Below, one piece after another: positions 48,717-55,949 of a stretch of DNA of 64,000 nucleotides. The DNA comes from Planctomycetota bacterium (lineage in GTDB: Bacteria; Planctomycetota; Phycisphaerae; Phycisphaerales; UBA1924): assembly GCA_033763975.1 (NCBI GenBank), contig JANRJM010000006.1, positions 62,001 to 126,000 of the forward strand, in the 5' to 3' direction. The first letter of the stretch is position 1, and every line of letters begins with the position of its first letter. The notes under the pieces were generated by a model that worked only from the letters and a program-made list of their open reading frames with translations, did no database searches and was not told where the DNA came from. The translations under genes were made by a program, and so were the position numbers.

Positions 48717-50651
48717 GTGATTCTGCTGGCCCCCACCGCCGCGCTGATCGGCGCGCTGCTGACGATCCCCCCGCTGGTCGCGCTGTACCTGCTGAAGATG
48801 CGCCGCCGCCCGGTGCGGGTCTCGGTGGTATCGCTGTGGCCCGCGGCGGGGCGCGACGCGCAGGCGAACGTCCCGCTGGCCATGATCCGCCCCAGTTGGC
48901 TGCTCTTCCTGCACGCCCTCATCCTCGTGCTGCTGCTGCTGGCGGTAGGGCGGCCCGCGCTCCGCTCGGGCGGGGGTTTCTCCGGCGATCGGATCTACTT
49001 CCTGATCGACGTCTCGGCATCCATGGGCGCGCGCGACGAGCCCGGCGGCGTCACGCGCCTGGAGCGCGCGATCGACCGCGCGGCACGCGCGGGCGACGAC
49101 CTGCTGCGGGGCGGCGGGCGACGCGTGGGCGTCATCGAGGTCGGGGCGACGGCGCGCATCGTCGAGAACCCGACGAACTCGCGTGCCGCGCTGCGCGACG
49201 CCTTGGCGCGCCTCGCGCCCCGCGACGAGCCGGGCGACCTGGGCGAGGCCGTCTCGCTCATCCGCGCGCTCAGCGCGGGCGAGGAAGAAGCCCCTTCGCC
49301 CCCGACGATCGCGCTGTTCAGCGACGGGGCGTTCCGCCAGCACGGCCCGGAGACCGCGGTGCCCGCGGGCCTGCGGTTCGAGCGCGTGGGCCCGGCGGGC
49401 CCGGCGGCGCCCAACGCCGGGATCGTGGCGCTGGCCGCCCGGCGCGACGTGCTGGACCCGGGCACGCTGCGCGTCTTCCTCGACGTGCTGCACACGCCGA
49501 CCGACGGCTCGACGGTGCCGATCGCGATCGCGCTCGACGGGCGCGTGCTCGAACGGCGCGTGCTCGACATCCCGCGCGCGACCGACCCCGCCCGCGTCGC
49601 GACGTCCTTCAGCCTGCCCAACATCGGGGGCGGCGTGCTCACCGCGACCATCTCGCGCGACGACGCGCTCGCGAGCGACAATCTCGCGGCCCTGGACATC
49701 CTGCCCGCGGTGCGCCCGGCGGTGTGGGTCGTGTCGCCCGAGGGCGGCGCGGGCCGCGCACCCGGGGGCAGCCTGCTGCTGCGCGAGACGCTGGCCGAAC
49801 TGCGCCTGCGGTCGGTCACGGACCTGACGGCGGAGGCGTACGAGGCGCGCGTCGCGAACGACGGGTTCGAGCGCGTGGACCTCATCGTGTTTGATCGCGT
49901 GACGCCCCGAGGCATGCCGCGCCGGCCGACCCTGAGCTTCGCCGGCGGGCCCGAGATCGAGGGCGTCGCGCGCTCGGACGCACCGGCGGGCGCGTCGGGC
50001 GTCGTGCTGTGGGAACGCGAGCACCCGGCCCTGCGGTACGTGTCGCTGGACGGCGTGACGCTCTCGGACGCGGGCGTGCTGGAGGCCGACGAATCGGCCG
50101 AGGGCGTCCGCGTGCTGGCCCGCGGCGCGCGCGGGGCGCTCATCGTCGAGGCGGAGCGCGCGGGCGTGCGCCACCTGCTGGTGTCGTTCGACCTCTCGCG
50201 CAGCAACTGGCCCCTGCTCCCCGGGTTCCCGGTCTTTCTGGCTTCGGGCGTCGACTACCTCGCGATGGCGGGCCAGGCCTCGGTGGGGCGGAGCGCGCGC
50301 ACCGGCGAGAGCGTGACCGTCCGCGGGCCGGGCGACGAGGTCGTGTACCGCGGGCCCGTGGAGGTGCGCGCGGCGGCCCGCCCGGGCAGCGAGACCCGCG
50401 CCGGGCCCTTCACGCGCGCGGGGGTGTACGTCGGGCCGCCACGCATGGAGCCCCGCGTCGTGTGCGTGAACGTCTTCGACGAGCTGGAGAGCTCCATCGC
50501 GAGCCCGGCGACGCTGGAGATCGGCGGGCGCACGGCGACAACGGCCGCCGGCGCACGCGAGGTGCGCGAACTGTGGGCGTGGTTCGTCGCGGGGGCCCTC
50601 GCGCTGCTCGCGGTTGAGTGGTTCGTCTACGCGCGCAGCGTGCGGTCGTGA
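48717..50651 (+). CDS. BatA-like membrane protein with vWA domain
   Basis: 644 aa from a GTG. N-terminal two-helix BatA segment ('LLTIPPLVALYLLKMRRRPVRVS', 'LFLHALILVLLLLAVGRPAL'), a vWA domain with MIDAS motif D-V-S-A-S ('YFLIDVSASMGARD'), then beta-rich domains and a C-terminal transmembrane helix (residues 615-640). Proteins of this shape work with MoxR ATPases and DUF58 proteins; here a MoxR gene lies about 1.2 kb downstream beyond a minus-strand gene. Leaderless by the TACGCT box at 6 nt. The TGA is followed at 50672 by a conserved post-stop motif. Confidence 0.85.
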   Translation: MILLAPTAALIGALLTIPPLVALYLLKMRRRPVRVSVVSLWPAAGRDAQANVPLAMIRPSWLLFLHALILVLLLLAVGRPALRSGGGFSGDRIYFLIDVSASMGARDEPGGVTRLERAIDRAARAGDDLLRGGGRRVGVIEVGATARIVENPTNSRAALRDALARLAPRDEPGDLGEAVSLIRALSAGEEEAPSPPTIALFSDGAFRQHGPETAVPAGLRFERVGPAGPAAPNAGIVALAARRDVLDPGTLRVFLDVLHTPTDGSTVPIAIALDGRVLERRVLDIPRATDPARVATSFSLPNIGGGVLTATISRDDALASDNLAALDILPAVRPAVWVVSPEGGAGRAPGGSLLLRETLAELRLRSVTDLTAEAYEARVANDGFERVDLIVFDRVTPRGMPRRPTLSFAGGPEIEGVARSDAPAGASGVVLWEREHPALRYVSLDGVTLSDAGVLEADESAEGVRVLARGARGALIVEAERAGVRHLLVSFDLSRSNWPLLPGFPVFLASGVDYLAMAGQASVGRSARTGESVTVRGPGDEVVYRGPVEVRAAARPGSETRAGPFTRAGVYVGPPRMEPRVVCVNVFDELESSIASPATLEIGGRTATTAAGAREVRELWAWFVAGALALLAVEWFVYARSVRS

Positions 50652-50671
50652 TCGGCGGCGCGCGACCTTTT

Positions 50672-50700
50672 GTACGAGCCCGAGGCGCGAGCGTGAGTCC
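50672..50700 (+). repeat. Post-stop motif GTACGAGCCCGAGGCGCGAGCG, copy B
   Basis: Begins 20 nt after the BatA-like stop, in gene orientation; near-identical to the copy at 43021-43046 on the other strand. Confidence 0.6.
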
Positions 50701-50746
50701 GGCCTTTAGTCCGGGGCCCGGCCATCGCTCGCGGATGTGATTGTGT

Positions 50747-51784
50747 TCAGCGAGGCGCGCCGGCGTGGGCGGTGTTGACGCGATAGACGCTGCGTCCCGC
50801 GGTGATGAGCAGCGTGCGCCCGTCCGAGCCGCCGAAGGCGAGGTTGCTGGCGTTGGGCACGGTGAGCGACGTGATCTTGGCGCCGTCGGGCGAGAGGACG
50901 ATGATGCCCAGCGGGCCGGTGGTGTAGACATTGCCGTTGACGTCGCAGCGCAGGCCGTCGGCGCGTCCGCGGCTTTCGATGCCGAGCGTCGTGAGGTCGG
51001 CGAAGAGCCGCTTGTTGCCGAGCGTGCCGTCGGGCGCGACGTCGTAGACCATGACCTTGTTGTTGCCGAAGTCGTTGACGTAGAGGCGTGACTCGTCGGG
51101 CGAGAAGCACAGGCCGTTGGGCAGCGCGCCGAAGCGGTCGAGCAGCGTGAGCGTGCCGTCGGGCGTAACGCGGTAGACGCCGTTGAAATCCAGTTCGAGC
51201 GCGGGCTTGGGGGTGAAGAACGTCGGATCGGTGAAGTAGACGGAGCCGTCGCGCTTCACGACGAGGTCGTTGGTGGCGTTGAGGCGTTTGCCCTCGAACG
51301 ACGCCGCGAGCACGGTGGGCTGGCCCGGCGTGCCGTCGACGATGGGCACGCGCGTGATGCGTCGGTCCTGGGTCTCGGCAAAGACCACGCTCGTGCCGTC
51401 GCCCACGGCGGCGCCGATGGCGAGCCCGGCGGGCGTGCGCCAGGGCGTGGGCTTGCCCTCGCCCGTCCAGCGGTAGACGACGCCGCCGTCGGCGGGCGAG
51501 CGATCGCAGAAGATGAAGTAGCCGGGCGTGCCCGCGGGCGCGGGGGCCGACTTTGCGTCTGGCTGTGCGTTTGGCTTCTCGTCTGGCGCTGCGGCCGCGG
51601 GCGTCCCGGGGATCCAGCACGGGCCTTCGGTGAAGGTGTACCCGTCGCCGACGAGCGTGACCTCGCCGTGGAAGATCGTCGCGAGCGCGGGGCTCGTCGC
51701 CGGGGGCTCGGGGGTTTCGGTCGCGGGCGGGGCCGCTCGCATCGCGCCGAGGGCGCACACGAGCATGACGGGGAGGTGGAACAT
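50747..51784 (-). CDS. SMP-30/gluconolactonase-like beta-propeller
   Basis: 345 aa. Signal peptide 1-18, a Pro/Ala linker, then the six-bladed propeller of the SMP-30/gluconolactonase family: 'GYTFTEGPCWIPG', 'LNATNDLVVKRDGSVYFTDPTFF', 'LPNGLCFSPDESRLYVNDFGNNKV', 'RADGLRCDVNGNVYTTGPLGI' and 'ASNLAFGGSDGRTLLITAG'. The metal site residues (E in TEGP, N in TND, N in PNG, D in ADG) are all present. It likely hydrolyses a lactone in the periplasm. Between residues 62 and 85 an Ala/Pro/Lys insertion ('PDEKPNAQPDAKSAPAPAG') is present. GGAG precedes the ATG. Confidence 0.88.
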   Translation of the reverse strand: MFHLPVMLVCALGAMRAAPPATETPEPPATSPALATIFHGEVTLVGDGYTFTEGPCWIPGTPAAAAPDEKPNAQPDAKSAPAPAGTPGYFIFCDRSPADGGVVYRWTGEGKPTPWRTPAGLAIGAAVGDGTSVVFAETQDRRITRVPIVDGTPGQPTVLAASFEGKRLNATNDLVVKRDGSVYFTDPTFFTPKPALELDFNGVYRVTPDGTLTLLDRFGALPNGLCFSPDESRLYVNDFGNNKVMVYDVAPDGTLGNKRLFADLTTLGIESRGRADGLRCDVNGNVYTTGPLGIIVLSPDGAKITSLTVPNASNLAFGGSDGRTLLITAGRSVYRVNTAHAGAPR

Positions 51785-51858
51785 CGGTGGTCGCTCCGGT
51801 CGTGCGCGGCGGAGCGCACGCGATACCATACCGCCGCGCCGGAGAGGCCGGCGCTGCG

Positions 51859-52914
51859 ATGAGCCAGGACGCGACCACGACCGACGACCCGTCCGCACGC
51901 CGCCCGCCGAGCGAGGCGGAGCTTCGTGAACGCGCGGAGCGGCTGCGGCGCGACTACGAGGGCGTTCGGGCGCAGATGGCGCGGGTGATCGTCGGGCAGG
52001 AAGAGATCATCACCGGCGTGCTGACGTGCCTGTTTGTGGGCGGGCACGTGCTGCTGGAGGGCGTGCCGGGGATCGGCAAGACGCTGCTCGTGCGGACGCT
52101 GGCCCGCGCGGTGCGGCTCACGTTCTCGCGCATCCAGTTCACGCCCGACCTGATGCCGGCGGACGTGACGGGCACGACGGTGGTGCGCGAGGTGGACACC
52201 GACGACGGGCGGCGCGAGCGCCGGTTCGTGTTCCAGCAGGGGCCGGTCTTCGCGAACGTGCTGCTGGCCGACGAGATCAACCGCGCGACGCCCAAGACGC
52301 AGTCGGCGCTGCTGGAGGCGATGCAGGAGCGGAGCGTGACGGCGGGCGGGGTGACGCACCCGCTGCCGGCGCCGTTCCTGGTGCTCGCGACGCAGAACCC
52401 CATCGAGCAGGAGGGCACGTACCCGCTGCCCGAGGCGCAGCTCGACCGGTTCTTCTTCAAACTGCTGGTGCGCCCACCCAGCCGGAGCGAACTGGGCGAG
52501 ATCCTGTCTCGCACCACGGGGGCGGACGAGTCGGGCGTCGAGCCGGTCTTGGATGCAACCGCCGCGGCGAGGCACGCGGACCTCATCCGGCGGGTGCCGG
52601 CGGCGGCGCACGTGCAGGACTACGCGGTGCGCCTGGTGCTGGGCACGCACCCGGAGGCGGGCGCGCCGCCGATGGTGCAGAAGTACGTGCGCCTGGGGGC
52701 CAGCCCGCGCGCGGCGCAGGCGCTGATGCTCGCGGGCAAGTGCCGCGCACTCTTGCAAGGACGCTGGTCGGTGTCGACCGACGACATCCGGGCGCACGCC
52801 CTGGGGGCGCTGCGCCACCGGATCCTGATGAACTTCGAGAGTCACGCAGAGGGCGTGACCCCGGACGCGCTGATCGAGAACCTGCTGGCCACCTTGCCTC
52901 TGGAGGCGCCGTGA
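51859..52914 (+). CDS. MoxR family AAA+ ATPase
   Basis: 351 aa. Walker A 'GVPGIGKT' (68-75), Walker B 'LLADEINRATPKTQSALLEAM', sensor 1 'LVLATQNPIEQEGTYPLPEAQLDRF' and the arginine finger region follow the MoxR pattern. These ATPases act as chaperones with vWA partners such as BatA. TACCAT and a GGAGAG site lie upstream. Its stop overlaps the next gene's GTG as GTGA. The N-terminal 20 residues are variable. Confidence 0.92.
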   Translation: MSQDATTTDDPSARRPPSEAELRERAERLRRDYEGVRAQMARVIVGQEEIITGVLTCLFVGGHVLLEGVPGIGKTLLVRTLARAVRLTFSRIQFTPDLMPADVTGTTVVREVDTDDGRRERRFVFQQGPVFANVLLADEINRATPKTQSALLEAMQERSVTAGGVTHPLPAPFLVLATQNPIEQEGTYPLPEAQLDRFFFKLLVRPPSRSELGEILSRTTGADESGVEPVLDATAAARHADLIRRVPAAAHVQDYAVRLVLGTHPEAGAPPMVQKYVRLGASPRAAQALMLAGKCRALLQGRWSVSTDDIRAHALGALRHRILMNFESHAEGVTPDALIENLLATLPLEAP

Positions 52915-54746
52915 CGAGGTCGGACGTTCGCACACGCAGCGGGTCGGAGCGGCGCGGGCTCGTCGGCGCGGGCGCGGGGCTGGCGGCCCTGCTGGGTGTG
53001 CTGGCGGCGTGCGCGGGCAAGGCCGACCGGCCGGCGGCGCCCTCGCCCCGGGCGAGCGACCTGGCCCAGGCGATGCGCCCGCCCCTGCGGATCGACGCGA
53101 TCGTGGGGCGCACGCTCGTGCTCCCGCTGGGCGAGGCGGACCCGGGCGAGCGATTGGCCGTGTCGATCGAGGGCGGCGGCGGGCTGCCCGCGCGCCTGGT
53201 GCGCCTGTACGGCGAGTTGCCCCTGATGGGCCCGGGATCGGCCGCGCCCGACCCGTGGCTGGGTTCGCCCGGCGAGTGGCAGACGATCGAGGCCGACCCG
53301 CGCGAGCCGGCCCCGCGCTCCGGCACGTGGTGCGCGGTGATCGACATCCCGTCGGACCCCGTGGGGGCGGTGCTGATGGTGAACGGCGAGGCGGTGCGCT
53401 GCAACTACCTGCCCCCGCCATCGGCGATCCAGTTCGCGGGCATGCTCGCCGGCGCCGACCCCTGGCGCCCGACCCGCCCGCCGGGCATGCCGATGGACCT
53501 GCTCACGTCGCCCCGATTCTCGCCCGCCATGCGCTCGCCCCTGGACCGCTGGCGCTGGCGCCTCCTCCGCGACGGCCTGCGCCCCGACGCCCCCGAGATC
53601 GAGCCCTTCGACGACGAAGTGGTCGAGCGCGTCGCGCGCCGGCAGGAGGACCTCTGGCGCGTCGCGCTCGCGCGCCTCTACGCGGCCGACGCGGGGCTCA
53701 CCGACCGCCTGAAACGCCGCCTCGCGGGGGCGATGGAGTTCGGCGGGGCCTGGGCGCCGGTCTGGGAGACCGACGCCACGGCGCTCGAGCAACTGCTGTC
53801 GGACCTGCTCGACCCCAGCCTGCCGGGCGAGCGGCGGGTGGACTTGGTGACGCGATTCCTGGACGAGCGCGAGGCCGGCGTCGCGTGGGTGATCGACGAC
53901 GGGGGCACGCTCGACGAGTCCCGTTCCATGCTGCTGGCGGATATCGGGGTGGCGAACCTGCTCGACCGGGCCACGCTTTCGTGGGTGGCGCCGCCGGGCT
54001 CGCCCGAGACGCCCGACCTGCTGCCCGTCCCGGCCGGCGGAGTACGGCGGACGGTGGCGCCGGCGGGGATGGGCCCCGCGGGCTCGCCGAACGTCCGCGC
54101 GCTGAGCGTGCACCTGGGCAAGTGGTCGCGCGAGGTCGCGGTGCTCGCGACCCCCGCGCCGGTCTCGCCCCCCGGGCTGACGGCCTCGCCGTTCGTCGCC
54201 GACTGGTCGCTGGACGCCTGGCGCAGCGGGACGGCCCGGCCTCTTGCCGACGGGTGGGAGACCGCCGCGCTCCTGCACCGCCCGAGCGGCCCGGAAGACG
54301 AGGCGGTGCCGGGCGCGATCCGGTCTCGTCGGTGGGAGTTGTACGTCGAGTGCAAACTGGTGCCGGGAATCGGAGACCCGTCGCGCGAGCAGGTGACGAT
54401 CTACGCCGGCCCGCTCGGCCGCCCCACGGCGATCGTGCAGGTCGGCATCGGCGGGACGCAGGAGTTCCTGCCCGTGCCGGGCCTTCCGCCGGAGGCGGCG
54501 GAGATCGCCCCCCCGCCCACGACCGCGCGCGTGACGCGCACGCAAGACCGCTGGACGTTCCGCATCAACCTGCCCCCGGGGTCGGTCGAGCGCGACGGGC
54601 TGCTGCGCCTGGGCATCGTGCGACGCGACGCGCTGTCGCGGCGGAGCGCGTGGCCCCGGCCGATGCTGCCCTGGGACGTCGAGCCCGCGCGCCTCTGCGT
54701 CGACACGCGGGCCTGGGACGGGCTTCCGGCGTCGCAGAGCCCGTGA
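52911..54746 (+). CDS. Predicted large lipoprotein, MoxR-linked, unrecognised
   Basis: 611 aa from a GTG that overlaps the moxR stop (GTGA). Lipobox-like 'GVLAAC' near residue 31, then 'LRIDAIVGRTLVLPLGEADPGERLAVSIEGGGG' (cut) and several beta-rich domains; 'LSVHLGKWSREVAVLATPAPVSPPG' and 'WRFRINLPPGSVERDGLLRLGI'-like strands near the end suggest Ig- or carbohydrate-binding-like folds. No enzyme motif is visible. Translation coupling with moxR indicates that it is a partner of that chaperone. It ends 3 bp before the tRNA-Cys on the opposite strand. Confidence 0.65.
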   Translation: MTRSDVRTRSGSERRGLVGAGAGLAALLGVLAACAGKADRPAAPSPRASDLAQAMRPPLRIDAIVGRTLVLPLGEADPGERLAVSIEGGGGLPARLVRLYGELPLMGPGSAAPDPWLGSPGEWQTIEADPREPAPRSGTWCAVIDIPSDPVGAVLMVNGEAVRCNYLPPPSAIQFAGMLAGADPWRPTRPPGMPMDLLTSPRFSPAMRSPLDRWRWRLLRDGLRPDAPEIEPFDDEVVERVARRQEDLWRVALARLYAADAGLTDRLKRRLAGAMEFGGAWAPVWETDATALEQLLSDLLDPSLPGERRVDLVTRFLDEREAGVAWVIDDGGTLDESRSMLLADIGVANLLDRATLSWVAPPGSPETPDLLPVPAGGVRRTVAPAGMGPAGSPNVRALSVHLGKWSREVAVLATPAPVSPPGLTASPFVADWSLDAWRSGTARPLADGWETAALLHRPSGPEDEAVPGAIRSRRWELYVECKLVPGIGDPSREQVTIYAGPLGRPTAIVQVGIGGTQEFLPVPGLPPEAAEIAPPPTTARVTRTQDRWTFRINLPPGSVERDGLLRLGIVRRDALSRRSAWPRPMLPWDVEPARLCVDTRAWDGLPASQSP

Positions 54747-54748
54747 AG

Positions 54749-54829
54749 AGGCCGGGGTGGGATTCGAACCCACGAAGCTTGCGCAGCGGATTTGCAATCC
54801 GCTCCATTTGTCCACTCTGGCACCCGGCC
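54749..54829 (-). tRNA. tRNA-Cys (anticodon GCA), long variable region
   Basis: Cloverleaf on the minus strand: acceptor GGCCGGG/CCCGGCC, D stem CCA/TGG, anticodon stem GCGGA/TCCGC with loop TTGCAAA (GCA), T arm GTGGG-TTCGAAT-CCCAC, discriminator T. 3'-CCA is not encoded. The region between anticodon and T stems is 12 nt (TGCGCAAGCTTC) instead of the usual 4-5 and could form a 2-bp mini-stem GC/GC closed by a GCAA tetraloop. Confidence 0.92.
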
Positions 54830-54878
54830 CGGATGTCAGGGAGGGAAGCGTACGCACGCGCGGTTGCGAAGGCGGGAG

Positions 54879-54884
54879 TAGGAT
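54879..54884 (+). promoter_or_regulatory. -10 box before a 13-codon leader ORF
   Basis: TAGGAT lies 7 nt before the ATG at 54892, the same spacing as the leaderless boxes elsewhere. Confidence 0.35.
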
Positions 54885-54891
54885 CGTGCCG

Positions 54892-54933
54892 ATGCTGATG
54901 CGCCCGCCGCGGGCTCGGAGAGCCGGCCGATGA
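54892..54933 (+). CDS. Possible 13-aa leader peptide
   Basis: Encodes MLMRPPRARRAGR and stops at a TGA that overlaps the ATG of the next gene (ATGA). A TAGGAT box sits 7 nt before its start, the spacing seen for leaderless genes here. It may only mark the transcription start and couple translation of the downstream gene. Whether the peptide is made is not known. Confidence 0.3.
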   Translation: MLMRPPRARRAGR

Positions 54934-55916
54934 TCATGTGGACCGTTGTGGGTGCGCTGCTGCTGGGCGTGCAGCCGGGATCGTCGCACGAACCCGGGCA
55001 CGCCACGCCCGCGCGCGACCCGGCCCTCACGAACCCCAGCGACCACACGCGTGCCCACGACCAGCGCCGCAAGACGCTCGACGAGACTCCGGTGCGCCCG
55101 GTCGCGGGCGTTCCCGAGCAGTCGAGCGTGCCGGGCGTGCCGGCGCCCGGCGGGGTCGATCTGCGTGCCCCGGGGGCGCTCCCGCTCGTAGAAGGTGCGG
55201 CGCTGGCGCCCCGATCCGGCACGCTGCGCCGGGCGTTGACAGGCGAAGCGGTGTTCGTGCCCGCCCCGGGCGATCCACCCCTGCCCCCGCTGATCTTGCT
55301 CCCGTGCGCGGTGCTGGAAGAGACGCGCGGCGTGCCCGACGGCGTAGGCGTTCGCATCGGCGGGCAGGTGCACCGCTACCACGGACGCACCTACCTGCTG
55401 CCGACGTCGTTCTCGCGCGAGACGGCGGAGGTGGTCACCGTTCCCGAGCCCCGCCCGCAGCCCGCGCCGACGGACGCGCCCGCCGAGGATCGCGTGCCCC
55501 CGCCCCCGGGGAACGATCCCTCGGTTGATGACCTGCTGCGCGACCTCGAGACCGGCGCTCCCGTGCTGCCCCGCCCGGACGCCGACGCGGCGCCCGTCGC
55601 CGCGCCCCTGGCACGGTCCCGCGCGGGCACCGACGGGCGCCTGCTGATGCGCGCCCGGGGGCGCGTCATGCGGCTGAGCGACGCGCAGGGGCACTTCGGC
55701 GTCGTGATCGACAACGACCCCGACAGCCCGGGCCCGTCGCGCCTCGTGCTCCTCCCCTGCCGCACGCTCGAACGCATCGAGGCGCTGGCCGCCTGGCGGG
55801 GCGAGAACGCGGCGTACGAGGTCAGCGGACGCGTCTACACGCACGACGGGCGCACCTACCTGCTGCCCGTGCTCGTGCAGGCGGCCCGCACCAGCGACGT
55901 CGCCCCGATGCAGTAA
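54930..55916 (+). CDS. Unrecognised secreted protein with internal duplication
   Basis: 328 aa. Short hydrophobic N-terminus ('MWTVVGALLLGVQPG'), possibly a weak signal peptide; an ATG 6 nt later is an equal candidate. Two copies of a module with 'LLPCxxLE' and 'GRTYLLP' occur at about residues 120-165 and 270-315 ('ILLPCAVLEETRGV'...'HGRTYLLPTSF' and 'VLLPCRTLERIEAL'...'HDGRTYLLPVLV'). The linker between them is Pro/Asp-rich. The repeated module may be a small beta domain that binds a shared ligand. It lies 33 bp upstream of the ABC permease and could be part of that operon. Confidence 0.65.
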   Translation: MIMWTVVGALLLGVQPGSSHEPGHATPARDPALTNPSDHTRAHDQRRKTLDETPVRPVAGVPEQSSVPGVPAPGGVDLRAPGALPLVEGAALAPRSGTLRRALTGEAVFVPAPGDPPLPPLILLPCAVLEETRGVPDGVGVRIGGQVHRYHGRTYLLPTSFSRETAEVVTVPEPRPQPAPTDAPAEDRVPPPPGNDPSVDDLLRDLETGAPVLPRPDADAAPVAAPLARSRAGTDGRLLMRARGRVMRLSDAQGHFGVVIDNDPDSPGPSRLVLLPCRTLERIEALAAWRGENAAYEVSGRVYTHDGRTYLLPVLVQAARTSDVAPMQ

Positions 55917-55949
55917 CGCCCGCGCGTCGCGGCCCGAGAAGGACACAGC

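Noticed and set aside
54749-54829. tRNA-Cys as integration site of a mobile element
   Set aside because: No integrase and no duplicated tRNA 3' end nearby.
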